From assembly GCA_027257055.1 (NCBI GenBank), contig JAPVLO010000626.1, positions 372,001 to 436,000 of the forward strand: 64,000 nt of DNA, given 5' to 3'. The position numbers and the translations under genes are program-made. Each line of letters opens with the position of its first letter. Position 1 is the stretch's first letter. The stretch is from Cephalopachus bancanus (lineage: Eukaryota > Chordata > Mammalia > Primates > Tarsiidae). The notes beneath the pieces are model-generated. The model ran no database searches and was not told the DNA's origin. It saw nothing but the letters and a program-made list of their open reading frames with translations. This document shows, in pieces, positions 22,921 to 35,217 of the stretch.

Positions 22921-25036
22921 CATCACATATACAAAGGGCAAAAGAGTTCTCAAGAATGTTTAGGAAGAACTGTATCAATTAGGTGGATGCTAGCTTCTAA
23001 AACAGATAAGCCCCATAACTTCAGTGGCTGAATGCAATAAAAGTTTATTTCTTGCTCATATGAAGTCCAAAATGAGTGTTCCTGATTGGGTGGCTTTATA
23101 TTTTGGGTATCCACTTTCTTCCTGGCCTCAGAGTACTTCACTCTAATCCATCAAATGGTGAAAGAGTATAGGAAATTATACTTTAAAAAATGTTTGTGGT
23201 ATACTCACTTCCACTCACATTCCATTGCCTAGAATTTAGGCCACCTCTCGCTAAAAAGGATCTCGAGAAATGTATGCTAGCTAAGAGCCCAAGAACAGAA
23301 AATGGGCTTAATGAGCAAGTAGGCAGTCACTATCACAAAGATAAAAAATAATTTTCTTATTTCTGAAAACACTAACCACACAATGTCGATTTTTAACCTG
23401 ATTAATCACAGTAGTCAAGAAAGTTATAATGAGGTAGTTTCCTCATTGCTGGATGTGATGCTAACATATTTCACAATGGAGCATAGCCACGGCGTTACAA
23501 TTCATTGCAAGATAGATTTCTTCAGCACCCACCATCCAGGACATATAATAAGCGAAGAGTATACAAGAAAGGATAAGACTTAGTCTTGCCCTGGAAGACC
23601 TTGTACAGTCCAATAGAGAAGCCTATAGGTCACTGGAACATTCCATTTCGCTCTCCTACATTAAAACTATACACAATTATTGCAAAGAAAAAGTCCTTTG
23701 CAAGTAGGAGAAGGACGGTTCAAAAGTAGAGATGCTTCAAAATATACTGTATCAATAGCACATTTTAAAATGAGCATATTATTCAAAGAAGCAGCTGGAT
23801 ATATTGATGGATAGATGGTAACATTTCAGAGAAAACAATTTTAATTGATATAGTAAAACACATGAAACAGGGTTCAGAAATGGCTGACCTAAGGAAAGAA
23901 GGGGGAAAGACACTTCTGTAAAACAACTAAATTTGTAGCTTCCAGAGTTCCCAATCCAGGCACTGGTTATGTTTTAAAAATCATTTTATAAGTCAATTAT
24001 TTGGAATTCTGAGTGTATTTTCCTTTCGAAGCAATGTCATAAAATGTTGTTTAAAATCTCAAGCAAGACCAGAACTGTCTGTCTCCCACAATGTACCTGA
24101 AAAATTGCACTAAGGTCCTATTTTTTACAAGAAAATACATCTGTTTTCCAATTCGCACAAGTGTCTCCACCGTTCCAACAGAGAGAATAGCAGGTGAAGT
24201 CGGGCATTCATTGTAGTCCCATTGTGGCTGAAGCAGCATCAGATTCCTTAAGATGCCAGAATACAGCATGGAAGAAAGAGGTGAATTTTCCATCATAGGG
24301 GAGGTCGCAAGGGATAGATGTTTCTGGGCTTCAGTAGCTAGTTAACATCCATAGCTCCAGCGTCTCTTGAAAACTCAGAAGACCTCAGTTCACACTCTCA
24401 CACAGCAAAAATCAGCTCTTCTCTTTAGCCAGTCCCTGCCCTCCCTATTATCTTACCCTTGAACACTGCACTTATTTAAGTTACCTGTCCAGCACTGTCA
24501 ATGCTACAGAGAGCTAAAGTAAAATAAGAACCAGCAAGTCCTACATTTACAGAGATTGAGTGTAAAATGAGGGTCTTCGTGTCTAACACATATCTGTTTT
24601 TTCTGTGAAGTTGTCCATTCATTTCATCTGTTGAAAGTAAAAGGGAGAGGGTGGGGATAGGTGGGTTGATGTGAGCATTGTGGGTCAGCTAAAGTTAGAG
24701 GACATTATCTTTGCGGTTGTCCCCAAGGCTGCATCATTTTCTACAGGCAAGATTAGCATATTGGGTGTCAAAATGGAGACTCCAGAAACGCCCATGATAT
24801 TTTCATAGCAAAATGTACTTCTTGAAAAATTATTTTCCAGGCTATCTGAAGAAGGGAGAAAAAGGTGACTATATCCAAAAGGGGAAGAAGGATCACATCA
24901 CGGTTTTTCTTCACAAGCCATCACTTGATCTGTAGGCGTCATTCTTTAGTTCAAAGTTTCCTTTATCTGTTTTTTAATCTTCCCAGGCCACTTGAACCAA
25001 TACCTCACAGAACATGACAGACCAAAGGAAAGTAAG
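22921..25036. other. No gene seen; low-copy DNA, one possible old repeat
   Basis: The part at about 22960-23250 ('ccccataacttcagtggctgaatgcaataaaagtttatttcttgctc') resembles an old dispersed repeat of unknown class. The rest has no exon, RNA gene or element that I can support. Confidence 0.4.
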
Positions 25037-25051
25037 TGAAGTCATATTTTT

Positions 25052-25341
25052 TTTTTTTTTTTTAGTTGGAGTCTCACTCTGTCGCCCAGACTGGAGTGCA
25101 GTGGCCGCTCCCGGCCACCGCAGCCTCGACCTGCTGGGCTCCGGCGATCCTTCCACCTCAGCCTTCCGAGTAACTGGAACTACAGGCGCGCGCTACCACG
25201 CCCAGCTAATTTTTTGATTTATTGTAGAGATGAGGTCTCGCCAAGTTGCCCAGGCGAGTCTCGAACCCGCGGGCTCAGGCAATCCACTCACCTCAGCCTC
25301 CCAAAGGTGCGGGATTACAGGCTGAGCCACCGAGCCCGACT
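25052..25341 (-). mobile_element. Alu, young local subfamily
   Basis: Reverse-oriented, with poly-T start, 'gtcgcccagactggag' and the CpG-rich right-arm hairpin intact. The left arm on minus reads 'gcgggttcgagactcgcc'. A perfect 15-bp target duplication, tgaagtcatattttt, lies at 25037-25051 and 25342-25356. Retained CpGs point to recent insertion. Confidence 0.97.
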
Positions 25342-25821
25342 TGAAGTCATATTTTTAAATGAACTATTATTATATCAGAAAGATATATTCCAAAATAGTT
25401 TACTTGGGTATAAAATTTTTAATTGGCAGCTGTTGAAATCTTGTGGCAGCTTCAGGTGACTAACATTTTTCTAGGAGAAACTGCTAAGCAAATATGACCA
25501 AAGATTTTCTTTGGAACTTTTTTCCGAAAAAAATGAATATGACACATGAATTATTATGAATAAAGAGCTTAAGGAAAAGATGGGTTACTCAAGGAATCCA
25601 GATTTTTAAAAAATGTGATGAGATAACTCTTGGAAAAAATTACCTCCAATTTGTAAATCACTAATTTCAAAAATTGGGCTTTGCTTTATATTTTATTTAA
25701 TACTTTATCCACAAGAAAGGATAAATAAAACACTTAAAAATTTAAAAGCATAGGAATAAAATTAATAAAATCACTACCAAGCACTACAATATTGTAAATA
25801 ACTTGCATCTACTTATGTATT

Positions 25822-26678
25822 CTTTTTTCCTTTTTTTAATTTTTATTTTATTTTAAAGATGTGGGATACAATTCAAGATTAGGTATACAAGTGACCATTT
25901 TACAGGTAAAGTTTAGGCCTCCCTTTGGTCCCCACTTTACCTGGTTTGAGATCAGGTACCCTTATTGATGTTGTGTCCCCTCTCCCCACTCTGCAGTATC
26001 CCGCTACTGCCAATCCCTTTCTTATAGTATTATGGTAAATGTTCAGGGTCTGTTTATGAGAGAGAACATGTGGTACTCTGTCCTTTGTTTCTGTGATAGA
26101 TCACTGAGTATGATAGACTCTAAATCCATCCAAGTTGCTGCAAAGTCCATATGTTTGTCCTTCTTGTGGCTGTGTAATATTCCATTGTGTATATGTACCA
26201 CATTTTTTTATCCAGTCCAGTTGCCATGCACAGCACAGTTGGTTCCATGTTTTTTGCTATTGTAAATAGTACTGCAATAAACACGCATGTGCAGGGATCT
26301 TTTTTGTTGAATGATTTGAGTTCCTCCGGGTATATTCCCAGTAGGTGATTGCTGGGTCATATGGAGGTCAATTTCTAGTTCTTTTAGAAATTGACACCCT
26401 GTCTTCCAGAGAGGTTGCACTAGTTTGCATTTCCCCCAACAAGTGTAGAAGCATTCCCTTTTCTCCACATCCTCACCAGCATCTGTTGTTGTTTGTTTTA
26501 TTAATGATGCCCATTCTCACCAGAGTTAGGTGGTATCTCAATGAGGTTTTGATTTGCATTTCTCTGATGATTAGTGAGACTGAGCACTTTTTCATGTCTA
26601 TTGGCTGCCCATATATCTTCTTTTGAGAAGTGTCTATTCCTGTCTTTTGCCCACTGTTTTTTTTAAAGGTTTGTCATG
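25822..26678 (-). mobile_element. Young L1 3' end, antisense, UTR type A
   Basis: Poly-T, then 'attttaaagatgtggg' opens a 3' UTR unlike human L1PA. It includes a block at about 25905-25960 ('tttaggcctccctttggtcc') absent from the type B ends nearby. The end of ORF2 follows ('atattccattgtgtatatgta', 'gcaataaacacgcatg', 'tctccacatcctcaccagcatc'). It is 5' truncated to about 0.86 kb. A probable target duplication, tacttatgtatt / tacttatttatt (one mismatch), lies at 25810-25821 and 26679-26690. Confidence 0.85.
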
Positions 26679-26990
26679 TACTTATTTATTTTTTTCCTTT
26701 ATTTTTTTTATTTTAAAGATGTGGGGTACATTTCAGGGTAAGGTATACAAATGTTAATTATGCAGGTACCCTTGTTGATGAGGTGTGCACTCCCTTCCCA
26801 ACGCAGATTCCAACTACTGCCAATCCCGCTTCCCCGCTCCCCTCTCTGCAGTTTCCCCCTACTGCCAGCCCTTTTTTTATAGTATTACGATAATTGTTCA
26901 AGGTTCGCTTGTGAGTGAGAACATGTGAGATATACAGTTGGCAAATATTTTTTCTCATTGTGTTGGCTGTCTCCCCACTCTCTTGATGGT

Positions 26991-27221
26991 TTATTTTGCT
27001 TTGTAGAAGCTTTTCAGTTTAATGAGGTCCCACTTGTCTGTCTTATCTCTTATGGCATGAACATCTAGGATTTTAATCAGGAATTGATTGCCTACTCCAA
27101 TTTCCATAAGGGTATCTCCTGCGTTTTCTAAGATTCTTATAGTTTGAGGTTTTATGTTTAGGTCTTTGATCCATTTAGAGGTGATTTTTGTGAATGGTGA
27201 TAAATAGGGGTCCTGTTTCAA
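26991..27221 (-). pseudogene. L1 ORF2 C-terminal fragment
   Basis: A 76-codon frame containing 'WIKDLNIKPQTIRILE', 'VGNQFLIKILDVHAIRDKTD' and 'KWDLIKLKSFYKAK', all standard for the C-terminal region of the L1 endonuclease/reverse transcriptase protein. It is only a fragment, separated from the rest by a deletion and a duplication. Confidence 0.85.
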
Positions 27222-27276
27222 TCTTCTGCATGTGGTCAGTCGGTTTTCCCAGCACCGTTTACTGAATAGGTTCTCC

Positions 27277-27420
27277 TCTCCCCAGTCGTTGGTGGTGGAG
27301 GCCTTGTCAAAGATGAATTGGTTGAGAAATTGAGGTTTTGCTTCCAGAATTCAGAATCTCTATCCTGTGCCATTGGTCTGTATGCCTGTTCTTGTACCAA
27401 TACCAGGTTGTTTTGACTAC
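27277..27420. repeat. 140-bp duplication in L1 ORF2, copy 1
   Basis: Matches 27519-27655 ('ccccagtcgttggtggtgg' through 'accaggttgtttt'), spaced about 242 bp apart. This copy has an extra 7 bp ('ttcagaa' doubled). Normal L1 has the segment once. Confidence 0.85.
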
Positions 27421-27552
27421 TGTATCCTTATAGTAAAGTTTGAAGTCTGGAAGTGTGATATCTCCTGCTTTGTTTCTTTTGCTAAGGATTGTTTTGGCTA
27501 TTTGTGGTCGTTTATGTTTCTCCCCAGTCGTTGGTGGTGGAGGCTTTGTCAA
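27307..27552 (-). pseudogene. L1 ORF2 fragment
   Basis: An 81-codon frame with '[20 protein letters not shown]', '[20 protein letters not shown]' and '[12 protein letters not shown]', the conserved post-RT block of L1 ORF2p. It is relatively well kept, so this L1 is younger than its neighbours, but it is rearranged and dead. Confidence 0.88.
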
Positions 27553-27655
27553 AGATGAGTTGGTTGAGAAATTGAGATTTTGCTTCCAGAATCTCTATCC
27601 TGTGCCATTGGTCTATATGCCTGTTTATGTACTAATACCAGGCTGTTTTGATTAT
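27519..27655. repeat. 140-bp duplication in L1 ORF2, copy 2
   Basis: Second copy of 27277-27420. Beyond its end the text departs to older L1 sequence, so the duplication junction coincides with the 5' edge of this L1. Confidence 0.85.
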
Positions 27656-27819
27656 TGAAACCTTACAGTAGAGAATAGTTATGGGACTATTCAGGCTTTC
27701 TTTTTGAGGTAGTTTTGATGAATTATTTCTCTGAAAAAATTTCCATTTTGCCTGTATTTTTTAATTAATTGGAATAGTTGTGTTATGATATTTTAATAAC
27801 ACTTTCATTACCTTTTAAT

Positions 27820-27968
27820 TTTATTTATTTATTTATTTATTTATTTATTTTAAAGATGTGGGGTACAATTCAGGGTTAGGTATACAAATGTCCATTATGC
27901 AGGTACCCTTGTTGATGAGGTGTGCCCCCCCCCACATTTTCCCTCAAATGCCAATCCCTTTTTTATAG
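27820..27968 (-). mobile_element. Very short young L1 tail, UTR type B
   Basis: Only 149 bp of L1 3' UTR plus tail. The tail has turned into a (TTTA)n run at about 27817-27851. The target duplication of about 16 bp, ttcattaccttttaat, is at 27804-27819 and (with one extra T) 27969-27985. It is a heavily 5' truncated insertion. Confidence 0.92.
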
Positions 27969-28077
27969 TTCATTACCTTTTTAATATCTGCTGTGTCCAC
28001 ACTTGTATTTCCTCTTTCATTCTTAATACTGTTTATTCTTTCTCTTTCTTTTTCTTTATCAATTTAGTAAAGCTTTC

Positions 28078-28370
28078 GGTTTTGTTTTGTTTTGTTCTGT
28101 TTTTGAGTTGGAGTCTCACTCTGTCGCCCAGACTGGTGGCCGCTCCCGACCACCGCAGCCTCGACCTGCTGGGCTCCGGCGATCCTTCCGCCTCAGCCTT
28201 CTGAGTAGCCAGAATTACAGGCGCGTGCTACCATGCCCGGCTGATTTTTTGATTTATTGTGGAGATGAGGTCTCGCTGCCCAGGTGGGTCTCGAACCCGC
28301 GGGCTCAGGCAATCCACTCACCTCAGCCTCCCAAAGGCGCAGGATTACAGGCTGAGCCACCAAGCCCGGC
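28078..28370 (-). mobile_element. Alu, young local subfamily, small right-arm deletion
   Basis: Reverse-oriented with a ttttg-rich tail. 'cagactgg' joins 'tggccgctcccg', so about 7 bp of the right arm are missing compared with sister copies. The target duplication aaagctttc is at 28069-28077 and 28371-28379. It is inserted in the older L1M. Confidence 0.95.
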
Positions 28371-29365
28371 AAAGCTTTCTTTTTTATTAATATTTTATAA
28401 CAACAAATATAGGCTGTGTTAATCTTCTCTACTGTATCTTTATTCGCCTACTTTTAAAATGTTGTTGTTTTTCTAATATGTTAGTTGGTTATTTTGATCA
28501 TTAATTTAAAGCGTTTTTACTTTTTTAATATAAACATTTAAAATTATTAAGTTCCCTCTAAATACTGATAACATTGACTTTTCTACATCCCAAAAACATG
28601 ATGTGTATTACTCAGTTCTAAGTATTTTTAAACTCTCCATTATGATTTCTTCTTGGATTCATTTGGAAGTGTTTTTGGTTAATTCCAAATAAATGAGAAT
28701 AATTGTTTAAAGAATGTTTTGTTATTGAATTCTAGATCAACTGTATTATGGTAAGAGAATATGGTCTATATGATATCAGGTATTTGAAATGTGTTAAAAT
28801 TGCTTTTTTGGAGAAGTATATGATCAATTTTCATAAATATGTTATATGACATGAAGAAAAATATATATTTCTTCATAATTAAGCATGGAGTTCTATATAT
28901 GCCCATTAAATCAAGACTACTAATTGTATTTGCTCAAAACTTATATATACATTTACTTTTACACATTGGGAAATGTATATTGAAATCTTCTACTATGGTG
29001 GTAATTTTGTCCATTTAATTTTCCTATAGTTCTACAGTATTTACATGATATATCTTGAAGCTATTTTATTAGATATATACAAGCTTAGGATTTGTATATC
29101 TTTCTGGTCAATTGAGATCTTTATGATTTTTGTTGTTGCATTTGTTCATTGTTATTTTTAAGATAAGTAAGCATATTTCTATACTTTACATTTTTATATC
29201 TATGAGACTTGCTTTCATTTTGTTTCTTTTTTCTCCTTTAGTACATTTCAGGATTGATTAAATCTGTTCAGTTGAATTTTTATTCCATTGTATTTTTCTA
29301 CTGGTGTGGAATTTACGCACTTTATTTTTTATTCTTTGGAAGCTGCCCTACAATTTTTGTTTCTT

Positions 29366-30710
29366 TTATTTTTTAAATGATGCATAATAATTGTACATAT
29401 TAGGGTATATGTATTTTGATATATGTATACAACACCTAATGATCACATCAGAGTAATTGGCATGCCTAGCACCTCAAATATTTATCATTTCTTAGTGTTG
29501 GGAGCACTCAAAATCCTCATCTAGGTATTTTGAAATGTACAATATTGCTAATTATAGTTACTCTACAGTGCTATAGAACAATAAAACTTTTTCCTCCTAT
29601 CCTGCTATAATTTTTTTATTCATTAACCAATCTTTCTCTATCCCCTCTACCCCATAACCTTTCCAGCCTCTGGTAACCAGCATCCTACTCTACTTTTATG
29701 AGATGAATGTCCTACGTTTTATGAAAAGAATTTCCATGTTTTCTTTTAGCAGTTTCATAGTTTCAGGTCTTACATTTAAGTCTTTAATCCATTTTGAATT
29801 GATCTTTGTATATGGTGAGAAATATTAGTCCAATTTTATTCTTCTGCATTAGGATGTACAGTTATCCCAGCACCATTTATTGAAGAGGCTGTTCTTTCCC
29901 CCAATGTATGTTCTTGACATCTTTGTCAAAAATCAGTTGACTGTTGATACATGAATTTATTTCTTGGTTTTCTATTCTGTTCCATTGGTCTACATGTCGA
30001 TTTTTATGCAAGTATCATGCAGTTGTGGTTACTATAGGTTTTCAGTATATTTTGAAGTCTGGTAGTGTGATATCTCTAGCTTTGATCTTTTTCCTCAAAA
30101 TTGCTTTGGCTATTTAGTCTTTTTTGGTTCCATATGAATTTTAAGATTGCTTTTTCTACTTTGAAAAATATCATTGTTATTTTGATAGGAATTGCATTGA
30201 ACTTGTAGACTGCTTTATGTAGTATAGACATTTTAAGAATATTAATACTTCCAATTTATGAATTTGGAATATCTTTCCATTATTTGTGTCCTCAATTTAT
30301 TTCATCAGTATTTTATACTTTTCATTGTAGAGATCTTTCACTTTTTTGGTTAAATATATTACTAGAGTTTTTTTGTAGCTATTGTAAATGGAATTGTTTC
30401 CTTGACTTTTTTCATATTATTTCCTATTGGCATATAGAAATACTACTGGTTTTTTTAATTTGGATTTTGTATCTTGCAAATTTATTGATTTTGTTTATCA
30501 GTTCTAATAGTTTTTTGGTAGAGTCTTTAGGTTTTTCTAAATATAAGATCATGTCATCTGCAAACAGGGGCAATTTGATTTCCTCCTTTCCAATTTGGAT
30601 GTTCTGTATTTTTTTCTCTTATCTAATTGCTCTAACTAGGACTTCCAAATTTTTTAGCATTACTATTTAACTTGCAAAGTATAATAATAAATAGTATCTT
30701 AATTTGACTC
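29366..30710 (-). mobile_element. L1MA-like L1, antisense, 5' truncated
   Basis: The 3' UTR starts near 29371 ('gatgcataataattgtacat', 'gtattttgatatatgtatac', 'cctctggtaaccagcatcc'). ORF2 follows in reverse ('gtctttaatccattttgaattgat', 'cagcaccatttattgaagagg', 'atctgcaaacaggg', 'ctaggacttcc'). It is diverged, with no long frame. Confidence 0.85.
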
Positions 30711-32240
30711 CTGGACACTTTAAAGTTGATAATCCCTTTTCTGTCTTACATACTGTTCTCCACACATTTAATTATGTCATAATTATTGTTTTATGACACA
30801 ATATTTATTTGGATGCGTATACATAGATATGATTTTATTTGTTCACAACTCCTACTTGCATCTTGTATTGTTGTTATGGGATAATTTTTCTAATGTATGA
30901 AGAACTTATTTAAAATTTCTTAGTGCAGTTATATTAGAGATAAAGTTTCTTTGGTTTTGTTTACTAAAAATGTTTTAATTTTACTTTCAATTTTGAAATG
31001 TAACCTTGTGGTAACACATTTGTATATTGACAATTATTTTCTTTGAACACTTTGAAGATATTATTCCACTGCTTTTGGTTTCCATTGTTGCTGTTGGAAA
31101 TTTGCTGCCATTCTGATTTTATTTTCTTTATCTTGTTTGTTATTCATCTTTTTCTTCTGGTCTGGAAAATTCCTGGTCATTATCCCTTCAATATTGCCTC
31201 TCCTCCATCTTTTCTATTCTCTCCTGGCACGCAAATAAATGCATATTAGACCATCTTCTTATTCTATTCTATAGTTTTATTTATGTTTTCCATCTATTTG
31301 TCTTCCTATACTGCAATCTCTCTTAAGCTTTGTCTAATATGCCATTTAATCTGTTTATTGAGTTTTTGTTTTTGTATTTTATTTGTTTGTTTATTTATTT
31401 TAGTCAGGGTCTCACTCTGTCACCTAAGCTAGAGTTCAGTAGCATGATCACAGCTCACCACAGCCTTGATCTTCTGAGCTCAGGCAATCCTTCCTCAGCC
31501 TACCAAGTAGCTGGGACTACAGGCATGCACCACCACATCCAGTTATTTTTTTTTTTTATAAAGGCAAGGTCTCATTATGTCGCCCAGGCTGTTCTCGAAC
31601 TCCTGGGCTCAAGCAATCCTACTGCCTTGGCCTCAAAGTGCTGAGATTACAGGTGTGAGCCACCATGTCTGGCCTCCATTGAGTTTTTAATTTCAATGAT
31701 TATATTTTTCATTTCTAGGATTCAATGTTTTTTCAATTCCTGATATTATATTGTTGAATGTTTGGTTTGTTTTTGTCCCTATTATTTCTTTACACATTTT
31801 ATACCCATTTTTTCTATGGTCCATATCTGATCATTTTAATATCTGTATCCTTGGAAGGCTCAAATCAAGTGATTGCTGTTCCTGCTGACTTTCATTTGCT
31901 GTAAACGTCCTTACCATGGGTTTTATAATCTTTAGTCGGGAGCTCATTGTTTCAATTTAATCAATGGTAGTTTTGTGGGCAAAATATGGGGACAATTACC
32001 TCTAGAGAATGTTTGCTTCTGTTTATTCCAGGAGCCAAGAGTTTACTTCAGCTTGAAGGATTTGGCTCAGTGAAGGAGTCTCTGGATTATCTTCCATACC
32101 TCTTCATTGTTCCAAGGCTTCATATCCCAGCAGTAATGCCACTACTGACCTATGCCCTTAAAGCAAATCTGCCCTTCATAGCAGTCCATTTCTCTGGTCT
32201 CAGCAGTCTGCTATTCCAGTTCCAGCTCATGATATGTTAG
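30711..32240 (-). mobile_element. Old L1M/HAL1-like segment, antisense
   Basis: 'cactttgaagatattattccactgcttttgg' and the following T-rich text match the 5' half of old L1M/HAL1 in reverse. An Alu interrupts it at 31368-31677. The part after about 31990 is less certain and may be L1 5' UTR or unrelated. Confidence 0.55.
31368..31677 (-). mobile_element. AluJ-like element, ancient
   Basis: Reverse-oriented with 'cagggtctcactctgtcacc' near the start and 'gtgagccaccatgtctggcc' at the end. The linker is T-rich. The target duplication attgagttttt lies at 31357-31367 and 31678-31688. High divergence from the young copies indicates an early primate insertion. Confidence 0.9.
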
Positions 32241-32419
32241 AAATGGCGCCTAAAGATAACTCCTTCTTTTAGTAATACAAGTAATATCTCAAAGAGTGTG
32301 TCCTATGCAAAATACATTTGTCTTGAAGGAGCCTTGTTCTTCAAAGCTCTTATTCAGCCATAATGCTAGAAGTGGAGAGCCAGTGATTAATCTTTCTAAG
32401 ACAATCCTATTTCATTCAC

Positions 32420-32505
32420 ATCAACAAATTCAGTTAATCTAGCATTTATTGGATGCATACATGTGCCAAGCAATGAGCTAGGTGCTGGAGATATAAAAAT
32501 TAGAA
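32420..32505 (-). repeat. L2 3' end
   Basis: 'tagcatttattggatgcat', then 'gtgccaagcaatgagctaggtgctggagat', is the L2 tail in reverse. Confidence 0.65.
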
Positions 32506-32719
32506 TATTTATTGATAAACTACTTTTTAGCATCTTTCACTAAAAAGCATTCTTTTTCTCTTTATTTTCAGTATTTTTAATGTATAACCTATTTTAATAC
32601 AATTACAGAAAACGTCATTTCTAAAGTCAAACATGTTGTCTTTGCTAAACCGATTCTTTATTTCTCCAGTTTCTGTTCATGGTACTGCTGTTCTTTTCTT
32701 AACAAGGAATAAAAGTCTC

Positions 32720-34350
32720 AAGCGCACTGACCCTTTCCTATGCTTTTCTTCATACATCAAAGCAGTCCCTGCAAACTCCCATTAATCCTCCTCTACCAAT
32801 CTCCCTCCCATCTGTTCCTTCCTTTCTGTTCTTATAAAGTCTTACAGGCATACGCATGGATACTTGATATTGTATTTTCTCTCCTCTCCATGTCTTTCTT
32901 TTCTAGTAGACATTCCATAGTGTTGCCAGACCAGCCTCCTTAGGCACAGCCTAAGCCACATCATACATATCCATAAAATTCTTTAATGGGCTTCCATTGC
33001 CTACCTCAGTGTTTCTCAGACTTTAGTAGTGTATGGATAGCCTTTTAAAAGAAAAATCTTAAATCATTTTATGAGCATTTTACTTAATTATACACAAATA
33101 TAAAAGAAACATAGAACTCTTATTTTTAAAGTCTTATACAATCATCAACTAAAATAACTTTACAAATTATATAAAATAAAACTACCAAGCCAATAAAAGT
33201 CAAATTAGCAGCAATAATTTAATGTGATGGGTAATAATTGGCTTAAGGTAAATTATTATCTTAAACACAAGTATAGAACTCAATGCTATAACGGAAGTTT
33301 GGTGGTTGTTCTTGTTATTCCTGTTGTTTTTGGCACACCTATGTTATAATGCACCTGTGATGACCAAATCCTTCCACTTTATCCAAAGCCCTGGAATATC
33401 TTCATTGTACACTGGTGATGTCATTTGGCTTCAACCAGGGCAGAGACATCAGGATCATTTACTTTTTCCAACTGTCTCTAATTGTCTAGGGAGTGATAAC
33501 AAAACAACCCAGTAGTACTATTTAGTGCCATCTAATCACTGAAACCAACATAGGCTGTGATGACCAGGTCATTCAGGAGACACTGAATTTATGTTTTCTA
33601 GATTGTCATTTAGATTTTTAAAAAATTTCCATTCTTATGGACCTTATTTTCTCAATGAAATGCACCCCTTCTGAATAAAAGCTTTAATAGATATTGTATG
33701 GATTTCCATAGTCTTCTTTTCTTTTGCCCTACCAACCAGAAATGTTCCAGATAAATACCATTGTAAAAGCTTGGATCCTGTGGTAAAGCAGAACCACAAC
33801 TGACCTAAAATGTAAATGCAAGGTGAACTAAAAAGAAGTCTTTGTTGTCGTAAAAATAATCTAAAAGGAAAGACATGAATCTTGTAGACTAAGTCTATAG
33901 ATTCCATTTTAAGAAATATTGGTTTAAAAAAGAGCATCTTACATTGACATATTTTAAAAGCCTTGGATAATCTGCTCCAATCAGCATTTCCCAAATATTT
34001 TCTCCTCACTGCCCTGTACAATCCCTATACTTTCTTATCAGTGAGCTTTTGCACATGGAATTCTCTCCTCTCAAACATTTATTTTCTCCCTCTTCATCTC
34101 TGCTTCCTACATATACTCAAAGATTTAATTCTTCCTCAACCACTCCAGTGGAATAACTATTGTACTTCATAACTCTTTAGTGACACATATTAGAATCTTT
34201 TCTTCTATGTATCTTATACTCCCTACCAGATTATCTCCCCGAAAGGAAGAATAGGTCTTCAATATCCTTGTAGCCTTCGCAGTGCCTAAAACAATGTGTT
34301 GTTTATACTAAATCCTCAGCAAACACTTGTTGAACAAATGAGTTTATCTA
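32720..34350 (+). repeat. L2 LINE, split by a possible hAT element
   Basis: L2-like text runs at about 32720-33005 ('cagcctccttaggcacagcc', 'gggcttccattgcctac') and resumes at about 33955-34345 ('cagtgagcttttgcacatggaattctc', 'tgcctaaaacaatgtg', 'cacttgttgaacaaatgag'). The 33008-33931 interval starts with 'cagtgtttctcagactttagt' and ends with 'aagaaatattg', like decayed hAT/Charlie inverted ends. I cannot confirm an 8-bp target duplication. Confidence 0.5.
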
Positions 34351-34910
34351 ATCTTCATTAATATGAGTTTAATAGCAACAACATTAGGATTGGTGAACAT
34401 GACAAATCTAGACCGTGCAACTTTCTTTGTAATGCAGCTACAAAAACTGCTGTCCTACAATGACTGATTATGTTTTTGAACAGTTGTAAAACATTAGCTA
34501 TGGAAAACGCCACAGAGGCAAAATTAATTTATCTGGTACTTAGTTAAAATTCCACATGGCATGAGGCAAGAGAGGAATTATTGTAAAAGCTCATTATTAT
34601 GAATGATTTAATTAGCCCTCTCCACCTATAGAACAAAATTAATTTAGAGATGAATATTTCTGGAAAAATTTTTCATATATACTTTTCCAAGACCTAGAAG
34701 TACTTGTTGTTAAATTTCTTAAGGAGATTCAGAAATAATGCAAAACGGTCCTCTTAAGCAACAAGATAGTTTTCCATCAGCCAATTTTGGGAGGTGGGCA
34801 TGGTGCAGACAAGCTAGGCAAGACAAAATCAAGGAACAGAGGAGTCATTAGAGTCCAGAACCTTTTATTATTTGCCCTCTCGATCTCGTTCCAAGGTTCT
34901 ACACTGCTTT

Positions 34911-35206
34911 TCTTGTTTTTGTTTTTTTGAGTTGGAGTCTCACTCTGTCACCCAGACTGGAGCGCAGTGGCCGCTCCGAACCACCGCAGCCTCGACCCGC
35001 TGGGCTCCGGCGATCCTTCCACCTCAGCCTTCCACGTAGCTGGAACTACAGGCGCGCGCTACCACACCGGCTGATTTTTTTATTTATTGTAGAGATGAGG
35101 TCTTCCCAAGTTGCCCAGGCGGGTCTCGAACCCGCGGGCTCAGGCAATTCACTCACCTCAGCCTCCCAAAGGTGCGGGATTACAGGCTGAGCCACCGAGC
35201 CCGGCT
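34911..35206 (-). mobile_element. Alu, young local subfamily
   Basis: Reverse-oriented, and the left arm on minus reads the exact 'gcgggttcgagacccgc'. The target duplication of 11 bp with one mismatch is tacactgcttt (34900-34910) and tatactgcttt (35207-35217). Many CpGs are intact. Confidence 0.96.
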
Positions 35207-35217
35207 TATACTGCTTT

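Larger units (their letters stand above)
26691..27660 (-). mobile_element. Young L1, antisense, UTR type B, rearranged
   Basis: Type B 3' UTR at about 26700-26925. The text then jumps at about 26930 from 'gagaacatgtgag' to 'tacagttggcaaatatttttt', skipping the last few hundred bases of ORF2. ORF2 continues to about 27655 and carries an internal 140-bp duplication (27277-27420 and 27519-27655). ORF2 fragments stay open on the minus strand (26991-27221, 27307-27552). Confidence 0.85.
27661..29365 (-). mobile_element. Older L1M, antisense, interrupted
   Basis: Segments such as 'gtccacacttgtatttcctctttcattctta', 'tggtaagagaatatggtctatatgatatc' and 'ggagttctatatatgcccattaaatc' are reverse complements of L1 ORF2. 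A 149-bp L1 tail and an Alu are inserted in it. No frame survives. Confidence 0.7.

Noticed and set aside
27500..27560. Candidate host exon encoding a Pro-rich peptide ([12 protein letters not shown])
   Set aside because: It is the start of an L1 ORF2 fragment on the minus strand.
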